Source of the DNA: Poteriospumella lacustris
Taxonomy: Eukaryota; Sar; Chrysophyceae; Chromulinales; Dinobryaceae
Reading direction: 5' to 3'
Length of the DNA: 64,000 bases
Assembly: GCA_008000375.1 (NCBI GenBank)
Contig: SMOI01000068.1
Span: forward strand, 62,001 to 126,000
Position 1 is the stretch's first letter. Each line of letters starts with the position of its first letter. Below, in pieces: positions 40,875-51,222 of this stretch. The position numbers and the translations under genes are program-made. The notes below the pieces were generated by a model. The model was not told where the DNA came from, ran no database searches, and saw only the letters and a list, made by a program, of their open reading frames with translations.

Positions 40875-41335
40875 GTACATAGCGCATAGTTGTTGGTAAA
40901 GATACTCACTAGGTACCACTACAGTACTGTATCCGCCACCAGTGGCGGCTCTCCCTTGTCGACGTCTAGGTATTTGGGATAGTGGAACACTGGGATGTTC
41001 TGGAGAGATCTGCGGCGACCGGCGACGGAGAGTGTGCTTGACCGTTGACAGCGGCGATGGGCGATGGGCGACGGATGTGCAGAGGAGCATCTTCGTGTTC
41101 CTTCTTTTGTTTCAGGCCTCTTCAGTTCGTTGCATGTGTTGGGCCCAGCGATGACCAAGGCGGCGGACCTGTGCGAGTCCACCCCGCGACAACATTTGAT
41201 TTCATCGTCATTCGCATCGCTTCGGTACTCACAGGGAAGACCAAAGAATCGACTCGATACGCGCTACTTCTTGCCAGTCGCCCGCCGTCAACGAACACTT
41301 CACTATTCTGTTTTCCTACACTTCGACCCTCAATC
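40875..41335. other. intergenic region 5' of HslU
   Basis: The 461 nt between the ATM stop and the HslU start. It includes the motif GTATTTGGGATAG near 40971. The ORFs here have no homology features. Presumed HslU promoter. Confidence 0.5.
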
Positions 41336-42836
41336 ATGTTTCGATTTCGAGGCGCTATGAGCCGCGTGTATGCAGCGTCTTCCCTCGCTAGAACTTCCCC
41401 CGCCGCGTACCGATTCAACGTTCGCGCACAAACAGCGGGGTTCCGCAATTTCTCCTCCACGGCGCAGGCGAAGTCTTCGGAGGACAACGATTCGGAATCA
41501 GTAAGCGCAGTCGCGAAGAGCATCGATCGTCGGGTCATGATCTTGTCTTGTGGCCTTGCATAGACGGACAAAGCGAACGAGCACACCATCCACGACACGA
41601 TGACGCCCCGCGAGGTCGTGAGCCAGCTGGACAAGTTCATCGTGGGCCAGCAGGAGGCCAAGAAGGCCGTCGCCATCGCGTTCCGCAACCGCTGGCGTCG
41701 TCACCATTTGAGCGACGAAATGCGCAACGAAGTGATCCCCAAGAACATCCTCATGATCGGCCCCACCGGGTGCGGCAAGGTACGTGCACACGGTTCGCTG
41801 CCCGCCTCGCTGTGCCTCGCTGTGCCTCGCTGTGCCTCACGCCCCCCCCCCCACGTCACCTGCCACAGACGGAAATCGCGCGAAGGATAGCCCACCTGTC
41901 CAATGCGCCGTTCATCAAAGTCGAGGCGACGAAGTTCACGGAGGTGGGCTTCCACGGCAAAGACGTGGACCAGATCATCCGCGACCTCGTCGACGTCAGC
42001 ATCGAGCTGACCAAGCAGCGCCTCAAGAACAAGATCAAAGACACTATCAAGCAGAGCGTCGAGGACCAGCTCGTCGCCGCCGTCGCCGGTCCTTCTGCGG
42101 ACGAAACGCAGTTGCGCACGTTTCGCCAAATGATCCGCGAGGGCCTCATGGAGGACACCGAGATCATGGTCGAGCTGCCCTACACGCCGCCCAAGGCCGA
42201 GGCCAACTTCGACCTCAGCAGCTCCACCGACTTGATCAAGGCCATGACGATGGCCACGCGGGAGAAGGTGCGGCCGGGGCCGAAGCGTATGAAGGTGTCG
42301 GCGGCGCGGAAGTACCTGGCGAACGGCATCGTGGAGGCGAAGATGGAGGAGCACAACGTGGTGAAGGAGGCGATCGCCAGCGTCGAGCAGGACGGCATCG
42401 TCTTCCTCGACGAGATCGACAAGCTCATCTCCAGCGACCCCCATCGGTCCGCTGACGCCTCGGCGGAGGGTGTGCAGCGCGACTTGCTGCCGCTGATCGA
42501 GGGCACGACAATCTCGACGAAGCACGGCAACGTCGACACCAACTTCATCCTCTTCATCGCCTCGGGCGCGTTCAGCGCCTCGAAGCCGTCCGATCTCATG
42601 GCCGAGTTGCAGGGTCGGTTGCCCATCCGCGTGGCCCTGAAGGGTCTGTCGGAAGACGATCTGTATCGCATCCTGACGGAGCCCGTGTGCAACTTGATCA
42701 AACAGCAGGTCGAGCTGATGCAGAGCGAGCAGGTCAACCTCACCTTCACCCCCGACGCCATTCGCGAGATCGCCCGTGTGGCTCACGAGGTAGAGTATTA
42801 GCGCTTCCCTGTGGTGGAGTGTCTGTTCTTATCGTC

Positions 42837-42879
<43 letters not shown>

Positions 42880-43070
42880 TGTAGGCCAACCAAACGGTGG
42901 AGAACATTGGCGCGCGCCGGCTGCACACGGTCATCGAGCGCGTCGTTGAGGATGTGTCCTTCGAAGCGCCCGATCGCAAGGGCGAGACCATCGAGATCGA
43001 CGGAGAGTACGTGAAGCGCAAGGTGCAGTCGCTGTTGAAGACCACCGACCTGCGGAAATACATCCTCTAG
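41336..43070 (+). CDS. hslU: mitochondrial HslU, ATPase subunit of the HslVU protease
   Basis: Four exons: 41336-41500, 41564-41779, 41869-42789 and 42885-43070, with introns of 63, 89 and 95 nt, all phase 0, giving 495 residues. Residues 1 to about 55 are Arg/Ser/Ala-rich with almost no acidic residues until the end ([20 protein letters not shown]), a mitochondrial presequence. The mature protein begins near [20 protein letters not shown], as in bacterial HslU. Walker A is GPTGCGK (residues ~121-127, ending at the second intron), Walker B is [10 protein letters not shown] near 304, and the I-domain region lies between them. The C-terminus reads [13 protein letters not shown] and ends LRKYIL, the tail that inserts into HslV. 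Intron 3 carries a GTCGCT hexanucleotide run. HslV is not in this window. A bacterial-type mitochondrial protease of this kind is known from many protists. Confidence 0.93.
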
Positions 43071-43538
43071 CCGCGCTACGCTCTGTACACTCCTTTCTCC
43101 TGCACATCACTCACTTGTAAATCACAACGATTAGTCCCGCGAAATGTCTCCCGCCGGCGCTGGAACCGTTTGTCGCCGTCGATGGCGATCAGACGTCAGC
43201 AGACGGTCAGACGGTCAGACGTCACTCGGGTCAGCAGGCCACCTGCTGACCTCCCTGCTGCTTCTGGGTTCTGGGTTCTGGGTTCTGGGTTCAGAAAAAG
43301 TTGAGAAAATTCGGGTCACGACGACGACGACGACGACGACAGCGATGGGCGGTCCGCAGGTCTTTGGGCCTGCCAGGTCGGGTCTGTTACCATGGTCTAT
43401 GTTTTGCACACGAGAGTGCAGAGCTCTTTGGGATCGGAAGGGAACCCTTGTGGATTTCCCATCGTCACAGCAGTCACAGGTTTTGGCGCAGGCTCGTTGA
43501 CACAGATCCAGTGTCTGGCAAAGTCGACGAGATTGGAC
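43071..43538. other. intergenic region with TTCTGGG and ACG repeats
   Basis: Contains TTCTGGG repeated four times at 43262-43289 and (ACG)n at about 43318-43340. The frame of the next gene is open back to an ATG at 43392, so its 5' part may instead be coding. Confidence 0.55.
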
Positions 43539-44744
43539 ATGCGGCGTACAGGCTCTAGCTGGAATTGGGGCATCGAACAGTGGGCGGTGGACAATGCAGA
43601 CACCATTCTGAACACGGTGACGCCGTTGGTGTGGGCGATTCTGTTCGTGGGCATTGTCGACCGCGAGTCGTTCCTGGACACGTGGTACATGCCGTTCCTC
43701 GGCGTGTTCGCGGCGTTCCTGGCGAACTCCGTTCCATTGGGCGGAGGAATCATCTATATTCCTGTTCTTTCGCTCCTTGGTGCGAACATCCAGCTGGGGG
43801 CCATGTTCACCATCTCGATTATGCCGTTCGGGAACGGGATCTTCGGCTTCATCCGGTGGCTGGTGAAGAACCCCGCGGTGGTGCTGTGGGACGTGTTCCC
43901 CTACGTCGTCTTGTCCAGCTGGCTCGGATCATTGGTAGCAGTGTTTGTGCTGCCTGCTCCTGAAACGGCTCTCATCAAATTCGGCTTCGCAGTGTTCTGC
44001 ACGGTGCTGGGCGTTCTGGTGTCGCTGGCCGTGTACAAGGGCGGCCTGCGCAACGTCTTCGGCTTCCAAGAGCTGTCCGTTGCGACGCCCACCACCACCG
44101 TGCAAACCTACACAGTGTCGCCCGTGAACGGCCCGGATCACGCCACCGCTGAGGCCGACGACGATCTGATCGGCGTCGACGATGTGCTGGAGCCGGGCGC
44201 CGAAGACGTCGAGACGGCGCCGCTGCTGGAGACCAGTCCTGACATCGAAGTGGCGACCATTAAGACCGGCGGAGCCGTCGAAGCCACAGGGGTCTCTCTG
44301 CCCGCCTCGCACAAGGCAGTTCTGATCGTGGTGGGCTTCCTCGGCGGACTCGTGTTCGTGCCCAACATCGGCATCGGCCCGGCCCTCTTTACATACGTCG
44401 CGCTGGCCCTGCTTGGCTACGCAGAGACTGCGTCTATGGTCACCGGCATCATCACAGGCGGCTGGGTATGTGCGCTGCCGCTGCTTTGGACGCTGGTGCT
44501 GACGCCGGAGAAGCTGCCGTTCAAGTTGTGGGTCATGACCATCCCGGGCGTCTTCTACGGGGCGAAGGTAAGACTCCGTGCTTTGTGACCTCGTCTGTGC
44601 CTCCCCCGGTGTTAACACACGCCGCTCCGTGTTTGTTCTGCACAGTTCGCTCCGCCGGCCATCGAATGGATCGGTCCCGCGCGGGTCATGGCGGGCTTCG
44701 CGGTGTTCCTGTTCTGCTCCGCGGCGCTGTACTTCTTGCACTAG
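43539..44744 (+). CDS. TauE/SafE-family membrane permease
   Basis: Two exons, to 44567 and from 44646, separated by a 78-nt GTAAGA intron (phase 0). I start at the ATG at 43539, giving about 375 residues; an in-frame ATG at 43392 would add 49 residues of non-membrane sequence. Hydrophobic segments include WAILFVGIV, FLGVFAAFLANSVPLGGGII, VVLSSWLGSLVAVFVL and, after an acidic loop of about 65 residues, AVLIVVGFLGGLVFVPNIGI, followed by ALLGYAETASMVTGIITGG. The paired half-domains, with a Pro-Leu-Gly-Gly-Gly turn in the first and a PNIGIG turn in the second, suit the TauE/SafE (DUF81) fold. Family members export sulfite, sulfoacetate or other organic anions. The short last exon encodes the final membrane helix. 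Confidence 0.72.
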
Positions 44745-45282
44745 CGCGTCGACCGCTGGAGCAGGACCACTGTGAAGTGTGGTTTTGCCGTGAGAGTCTG
44801 AGAAGGGGCGAGTCCCTCTGTCGTGCTGTGTTATCAATACCTTGCAGGCCGCCGTGGGCCTTTGTAAGCGACCTCCGTTGACTATCTCTGTTTGGACCCG
44901 ACCCCCGCGTTAGGCTGTTGTGCCCTTGCCTCGCCCTCGCTTCAATCTGATGCACAGGAACAACGTGTGAAAGGTACGAGGAGAGAGAGTAAGCGACAGG
45001 GAGGAGTCGCCCTTGCGGTGGGTGAGTGGGTGTCATTTGTCGGCAACGACAGGCGCGACTCTTGTCTGGCGACAAGTCGCCAGCGGAGAGCCACGACACC
45101 GCCAGCGCCCCGCCGCGACACGCCGCCCGCTCAGCGCTCAGCCACGATCACCGCTCGTCTCACCGACGTCTCGTCTCACTGGCCCACGAGCGACTATCGC
45201 CACTTTAGCCATCGAAGTTGCACTTCCACCTGCACCGCTGACTTACTTTCATTCACCAATTTGGTACTGTTAAGTATATACA
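44745..45282. other. intergenic region upstream of PA2G4
   Basis: A 538-nt spacer. No gene supported. Its 3' end holds the initiator-like element annotated separately and, beyond it, an AT-rich stretch (TTAAGTATATACA) directly before the PA2G4 start codon. Confidence 0.55.
45248..45264 (+). promoter_or_regulatory. oomycete-type initiator (Inr) element of PA2G4
   Basis: TTCATTCACCAATTTGG matches the published oomycete core promoter consensus TCATTYYNCAWTTT at 13 of 14 positions. It sits about 20 nt before the ATG, in keeping with the short 5' leaders of oomycete genes. No equally good match was found at the other starts checked by eye. Confidence 0.5.
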
Positions 45283-47201
45283 ATGGCTGACAAGGATTAC
45301 GCATCTGACTCCGATGAGGAGCAAGTTCAGGTTGAAAAGGAGCCCGAACCGGAATCTCCTCCTGAGGACACCTCTTTGACCAACCCTGATGTCATCACCA
45401 AGTACCAAGAGGCTGCCAAGATTGCCCAGGGTGTCTTGCTGGACGTTGTTGCTCGGGTATGTTGGCAATAATTAACCCGTCGTCAGTCCGGCGTGCCCTT
45501 ACACCGTGTGATGTGTCGCTTTGTAGTGCGTTCCTGACGCCAAGATCGTCGACATCTGCCGATTCGGTGACGAGGCCATTGAGTCCCGTGTTGCCAACAT
45601 CTTCAAGAACAAGGGCAAGAACGGCAAGGTCGCCATGAAGGGCATCGCCTTCCCCGTGTGCGTGTCCGTCAACGACGCCGTCTGCCACTTGTCGCCTTTG
45701 GAGTCCGACACCAGCGTAAGTTCCTTCTTCAACATCCACCTCGACCATTCTTGCTCCATTGGGGACGAGGACCATGAAGCCAGGGACGTCAGGACCTCTC
45801 AAAGACGTGCTACCAGTACCCTCGCAGCCGCGTCGCAGGGCCTCCCTCGTCGCTGTGCTCGAGACGAACGTGCACTACTCCGCTTTGACCGCGTCGCGAC
45901 TCTGAACTGACCTTCACCTCACGGTGCCTGCGACGATTTACTTCGCCGCAGCCCACCAACTCCCCATACAACATCTCGGGAACCTTCGCTCCGTGCGCGC
46001 CTATCTTCGCCCCTCGGGGTCCGAGGGCCCTCTGTGCTCATGGCTGATAATGGCTGCGCGCCGGCGAAGTCGATCCTACATCCACCTCTTGCTGTTTCCC
46101 TGTCTGTTTCTCTGTCTGCGATTGTGTTCCCATCGGCCGCGCTAACGGTGTCGTTTGTTCTGTTTCTGTCGACAGTTCGCTCCGCTGGCCGCCGGCGACA
46201 TGGTCAAGATCGACCTCGGCGTCCACATCGACGGCTTCATCGCCGTCGTCGCCCACACCGTCATCGTCCCCGGCGAGAAGGCCTTGTCTGAGGCCGAGAT
46301 CGCGCGCCGCAACAACGTCATCTCTGCGGCCTACGCCGCCTCCGAGGTGGCCGTGCGCCTGCTGAAGCCCGGCAACACCAACAACCAGGTCACCGCCGCC
46401 ATCAAGCAGGTCGCCGACGCCTTCGACGTGCGCCCCATCTCCGGCACCTTGATGCACCAAATGAAGCAGTACGTCATCGACGGCAACAAGATGATCCTGC
46501 TGAAGGAGGAGCCCGAGCACAAGATCGAGACCTGCACCTTCGAGGCCGGCGAGGTCTACGCCATCGACATCGCCATGTCCACCGGCGAGGGCAAGCCCCG
46601 CGAGACTGGCGCCCGCACCACCGTTTACAAGCGCGCCGTCGAGAAGAAGTACTCGCTGCGCAACAAGTCGTCGCGCCAGTTCTTCAACGACGTCAACAAG
46701 CGCTTCCCCACGCTGCCCTTCTCCGTGCGCTCGTTCACCGACGAGACCACCGCGCGCCTGGGCATCCGCGAGTGCGTCAACCACGAGCTGTTGATGCCTT
46801 ACCCCGTGTTGAACGAGCGCGCCGACGAGTTCGTCTCCCACGTGAAGGTGACCGTCTTGCTGCTGCCCTCGGGCAACACCGCCCAGGTCACCGGCCTGCT
46901 GCCCTCCACCTATTTGTCTGCAGTCTCGTCTCCTCTGCCCGCCGCCCCTGCGGCCGGTGCCGAGACCGCGGCCTCCGCCGCTACCGCTGTTGTCCCTGCT
47001 CCTGTCTTGCCTGAGTCCGTGGAGGGACTGGCCACGAAGGGCTCCGCCGCGTTCCCCGTGGCCAACACGCTCTTCTACGTCCTGCAGAGCCAGCGCCCCG
47101 TCGCCGTGCCCGCTGCCATCGTCGACTTGATCCAACAGGCTCCTTTGGAGTCGAAGAAGAAGGCCAACAAGAAGAAGAAGGCCGCCACCGAGGCCAAGTA
47201 A
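45283..47201 (+). CDS. PA2G4: proliferation-associated protein PA2G4/EBP1 (methionine-aminopeptidase fold)
   Basis: Three exons: 45283-45456, 45527-45715 and 46176-47201, with introns of 70 and 460 nt, both phase 0, giving 462 residues. The N-terminus is acidic (ASDSDEEQVQVEKEPEPES), then SLTNPDVITKYQEAAKIAQG. The pita-bread fold shows FGDEAIESRVANIF, FPVCVSVNDAVCHLSPL, then across the long intron GDMVKIDLGVHIDGFIAVVA, GEVYAIDIAMSTGEGK, and a lysine-rich tail (KKKANKKKKAATEAK). The peptidase metal ligands appear not to be retained, as in other PA2G4 proteins. It is about 70 residues longer than human PA2G4, mainly from an Ala/Pro/Val insertion near residues 365-400. Family members bind ribosomes at the exit tunnel and act in rRNA processing and growth control. 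Confidence 0.92.
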
Positions 47202-47689
47202 AGGGGCAGCCTCGACTGTATTGCGACGTCTGCGGGCGTCGGGAGCGGAGCCGCTGCGAGTGTGGCGCAGCGCACGCGCGTTTGTTGATATGCATAAAGA
47301 GGCCGAGGGGCGCGCCATGCCATTGTAATTATTATCCAGTTTGGCCCGTCGCCCACTTACACCCGTTATTGCGGACCGCACTGTTGCCCTGTTGCATTCT
47401 GTCTGTCTGTGAGAGTTAGGGCAACACACCGAGCGGTGAGAGTTAGGGCCACCACCGACGCCAGAGCAGACGCCGCATTGGAGCGGCCGTTTCGAAACGG
47501 GCGACATCTCTGTTTTTGCGGCAGATACTGGGTATATCTGGGTGTGGTTGGGTTCGATTGGTGCAGTGACCAGCGCGTCGCCGGAGGAGGGAAAAGACGA
47601 CTGCAAACGAAGACTGACTGGCTCTTCGGGCCCACGTGACAGACAAGTCGCGTGATATTCTGATTGCGTGAAGCCACCAGTGGAGAGCG
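47202..47689. other. intergenic region between PA2G4 and TRM61
   Basis: A 488-nt spacer. It includes GAGAGTTAGGGC repeated twice near 47411-47450 and an AGATACTGGGTATATCTGGGT motif near 47523. A GGGTTCGATT string at about 47550 resembles a tRNA B box, but no tRNA folds around it. Presumed TRM61 promoter. Confidence 0.5.
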
Positions 47690-49131
47690 ATGGATTTCCC
47701 GGTGCAGAGCAAGCGCAACAGCGACGGCTGTCTGCGTCCCCGTCTGATGAAAGCCGGCGACCTGGTCATTCTCTACGAGCGACACGATAGCTTGAGCCAC
47801 TTCTACCTCGAGGAGAATGGATCGTTCACGAACCGCTTCGGTTACTTCAGACACGAGGACATGATCGGCCGGCCGTTCGGCAGCCGCATCTACAGTCGCA
47901 ACGCGAACAACGGCGGCTACATCTACCTGCTGGAGCCCACGCCAGAGCTGTGGGGGCAAGCGATGAAGGTACTGAGGGCTGTGCATTGATGATAGTGCGC
48001 CGCGAGGCCTGTGTTCTAACGTCACCGCCCACAGACGCGTACGCAAATCGTGAACGACATGGACTGCGCGGTCGTGACGCTGATGCTCGACGTGTCGCCG
48101 GGCTGCACCGTCGTCGAGTCCGGCACGGGGTCGGGATCGATGACCATCTCGCTCGCGCGCGCCGTGTACCCCAACGGCCACGTGTTCACGTACGAGTACA
48201 ACCCCGTGCGCGCCGGCATCGCCGCCGACGAGTTCAAAAAGTAAGTCGCCCCGCCCCTCCCACCGCCCCTCGCCCAACGGTGTCTCAACTGACGGCGACT
48301 GGCGCGCTGCACAGACTGAAGCTCGACGACGTCATCACCGTCCAGAACCGCGACATCTACGGCAAGAGCCAGGGCGCCGCGCAGGACGCCAGCATCACTG
48401 CGGACGCCAGCGTCGGCGGCTTCACCGGCGTCGGCGACGGAGAGGCGGACGCGGTGTTTCTCGACGTGCCAGAGCCTTGGCTGGCCCTGCATCACGTGAA
48501 GCGCGTCCTGCGGCCCGGCCGCACGCTGTGCTGCTACTCGCCGTGCATCGAGCAGGTGATGAAGACGTGCGAGAAGATGCGCGAGCTGGGCTTCCACACG
48601 CTGCGCACCATCGAGGCGCGCCAGCGGCCCTTCGACGGCCGCGTCTTCCCGATGGAGACGCTGGACCTCGGCTTGGGCGACGAGGAGGCCGAGCGGAAGA
48701 ACGCGGCGAGCACGCGCGACCCCGACGCGCTGCACCAAAAGTGGACGCAGCTTCCGCGCGCCGCCACCGCGGCCGCCGCCGGCACCGACGCGACGACGGA
48801 CTCCGCCGACGCCGCCGACGCCGCCGAAGCCTCCGAAGCGGTCGCCGATGACGACGCCGACGCGCCGCAGCCAGACGACGCGGTCATCGCAGCAGATGGC
48901 GACGACGACGTCCAGGGCGAAACGGACGACGCCGCGTCGTCGAAGAAGCGCAAACTCGACGAGGCGGCCGACGGCGCCACCGGCGACGCCGATGCGCCGA
49001 CGAAGCGCCGGCCGTTCAAGAACCTGCCGCGCGCCGCCGTCAACGGGCAGTACACGATGCACATCGGCCGGCCCGTCACGTCGATGAAGGGCCACACGGC
49101 CTTCCTCACCTTCGCCTACGCGCCCGTGTGA
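47690..49131 (+). CDS. TRM61: tRNA (adenine-58-N1)-methyltransferase catalytic subunit TRM61/GCD14
   Basis: Three exons: 47690-47968, 48035-48240 and 48315-49131, with introns of 66 nt (phase 0, TTCTAAC branch site) and 74 nt (phase 2), giving 433 residues. The N-terminal beta domain includes GDLVILYERHDSL. SAM motif I is VVESGTGSGSMTISLA near residue 120; EYNPVRAGIAADEFKK spans the second splice site and confirms it. Motif IV is ADAVFLDVPEPW, followed by CYSPCIEQVMKTCEKM. The final strand HTAFLTFAYAPV is typical. A low-complexity insertion of roughly 110 residues (Ala/Asp/Thr, with a KKRK basic patch) lies before the last strands. The enzyme works with TRM6 to make m1A58 in tRNA, including initiator tRNA. 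Confidence 0.9.
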
Positions 49132-49508
49132 GCGCGCCGCGCGCCCTCTCGTGTACATAGCCCCCGCCGCCCCCGCGCGACGCAGCGCCGCTGCCGCGCG
49201 ATGGGCCGCCCCTAACGAATAACTGCACCGACCGCTGCACCGAACGGCTCCGAGCACGAGGGGTAGTAGTTACCGCGATACGACTGCGTTACAGGCGACG
49301 GAGACAATGGGAAGCAAAACTGGACTCACAACTGGAACTGGACTCAACACTGGCGAACGAAAGGGCAAGAAATGGACAAGAGAAGGGCGGGGGACACAGT
49401 CACCTGTGCGCCGCAGCGCGGCCACGGCGAAGGGAACGAACGAACGAACGAACGAACGAACGAACGAACGAACGAACGAACGAACGAATGGAGCGGGCGA
49501 GGGCGCCC
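49132..49508. other. convergent intergenic region with GAAC array
   Basis: The 377 nt between TRM61 and the PLAC8 copy B stop codon, ending in the GAAC array. No gene seen. Confidence 0.55.
49435..49487. repeat. GAAC tetranucleotide array, about 13 copies
   Basis: Perfect GAAC tandem repeats occupy about 53 nt directly downstream of the PLAC8 copy B stop codon, probably in its 3' UTR. Confidence 0.9.
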
Positions 49509-50578
49509 TTACGCCTTCGAGACGGAGCCGGCGGGGTCGTAGGCCTGCGCGTAGACGGGTGCTGCGACGACGGCGGGCTGCTGCTGCTGCACGTAGGCGA
49601 CGGGCGCCGACCCCGGCTGCGCGTAAGTCGCGGGCTGCGGCGCGTAGACCGGCTGCTGCACGTAGACCGGCTGCTGCTGCTGCACGTAGGCGACGGGCGC
49701 GCCGACGGGGTTGTTGAACTGCGCCTGGCGAGCCGGGGCGTTGAGGTAGGAGCCGTTGGGCGCGCCGGGGTTGGCGTTGCCGCGCGTCTTGGCCTCGTTG
49801 AGCGTGTTCATGATCATGCCGATGAACAGCGGGCAGGTGCAGCACATGGCGCACGGGATCCAGGCCGACAGCAGCCACGCCAGGCAGCACGTGCCGTACG
49901 GCAGCAGGCAGTCCTCGCCGATGTCCGAGCCGCTGAGGCGGTAGTGGTAGCGGACGAGGTTGCGCGCGAGGCAGAAGTTGGAGCACAGGCAGCCCATCCA
50001 GAAGGGCATGCCCATGCTGCTCTGCAGCGTCGTGCCGATCGCGCACGGCAGGCAGAACGTCGTGTAGCAACAGTTCTCGCAGCAGTCGGCGTTTTGCTGG
50101 ACGCTGGGCGGGTAGCGGTTGTGCTCGGGGCCGACGTCGGGGTAGGGCTTGCCCAGCTGCGACGCGGTCTGCGCCACCTGGTTGATGGTGCAGCAGGGGC
50201 AGAACAGGCCGTACATGCAGTCCTCCAGGTCAGAGCCGGGGATGTTGTACGCCGACCGCGTGATCCAGCGCAGAACGATGGGGTTCATGTGGAAGCACGT
50301 CACGCAGCAGCTCGAGCCGTCCAACTTGCCGCGCGCACTGCCCATCGCCAGCGTAGGCAACAGGAAGCTACAAAAACGCCGCGTTAGATGACCGTGCGAG
50401 GGCTGCGGCAGTCTCCTAGCGATTACCTGTACAGACACCACCCCACGTCGCCGATCTCGAATGGTGAAATGGCGAAGGCTTTGAACGCGTTGCTCTGCTG
50501 TTGGAAAACGGGCTCCGGCTCGGCGCCGGGCATCGCAAAGGTCGCCTGAGGCGCAGGGTAGGCGTCTTTCTGGGCCAT
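49509..50578 (-). CDS. PLAC8-family cysteine-rich membrane protein (copy B)
   Basis: Exons 50578-50427 and 50367-49509 around a 59-nt GTAATC intron (50426-50368, phase 2), giving 336 residues. Exon 1 encodes MAQKDAYPAPQATFAMPG... and ends FEIGDVGWCLY. Exon 2 continues SFLLPTLAMGSARGKLDGSS. The PLAC8 core includes NPIVLRWITRSAYNIPGSDL, FCPCCTINQVAQT, CCYTTFCLPCAIG, CLCSNFCLARNLVRYHYRL and a hydrophobic CLLPYGTCCLAWLLSAWIPC stretch. The C-terminal ~100 residues are Pro/Tyr/Gln-rich repeats (VYVQQPVYAPQPATYAQPG), like the proline-rich tails of membrane-associated scramblase and annexin relatives. The function of this subgroup is unknown. Confidence 0.87.
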
Positions 50579-51222
50579 CGTCGCAGAGTGTCTAGAAATG
50601 CAGTGGATTCTATTGGGAATATGTTGTAAACGGTCGGGCGCGGCGGGCGACTGTTGCGATCGGCGATGGTCGCCGAGCGGGCGGCCGCCCGTCGCGATTC
50701 CTGGGCCCGGCCTCCCACGGGGATTCGCGAGAGAGCGCCCCCTGTGGGTTGGCGGTACGTCGGTCCAGACTCAGCCGCGTCTGTGGGCGGGCGTCACTGG
50801 TCCTCGGCTCGACGACGACGTCGGTCGGTACCGCCCCCACCCGTCACCCGTCCGACCCCGATCGAGTCTCTGTGCGGTGCAGCGCATGACGGATGACTCT
50901 GACGGCTCTCTGTCTCGTGCAACAACACACTCAGAGGGGGCGATATTAATGTTACACGCGAACACGGCGAAGGAATAACAGAAACAAGATGACAAAGCAC
51001 AAGGCGCGACCACCGGCCACGGACCACGGACCATGGGCCACGGAGAGACAGCACTGGCAAACTATACAATACAATATACTACAACAGCCGCAGGGGCGCG
51101 GACGCTGGCGATGAAACGAAAGAAATACGAACGGGAAACAGACTGCCACGCCACGCCACACCCACCACGCCACCGCCACTGCCACAAGACACGACGTGGC
51201 GACTCGCGATGCGCTACGCGCG
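50579..51222. other. intergenic region between PLAC8 copies B and C
   Basis: A 644-nt spacer: the promoter of copy B and the 3' flank of copy C. Just upstream of the copy B ATG the minus strand reads CATTTCTAGACACTCTG, a loose match to the oomycete initiator. No gene seen. Confidence 0.5.

Noticed and set aside
39117-41090. 657-codon minus-strand ORF across the ATM kinase domain
   Set aside because: It mirrors the codon bias of the kinase gene; no motif and a biased Arg/His/Val/Leu composition.
43392-43538. Extended N-terminus of the TauE/SafE gene from the ATG at 43392
   Set aside because: The added residues are not hydrophobic or family-like and follow directly on repeat-rich spacer DNA; the ATG at 43539 is preferred, though not proven.
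45716-46175. snoRNA inside the PA2G4 intron
   Set aside because: CTGA-like strings are present but no C box/D box pair or terminal stem was found; kept only as a question about intron length.
47545-47560. GGGTTCGATT resembling a tRNA B box
   Set aside because: No matching A box, acceptor stem or anticodon arm could be placed around it.
46038-47606. 522-codon minus-strand ORF over PA2G4 exon 3
   Set aside because: PA2G4 on the plus strand is unmistakable; this frame is its codon-bias shadow.
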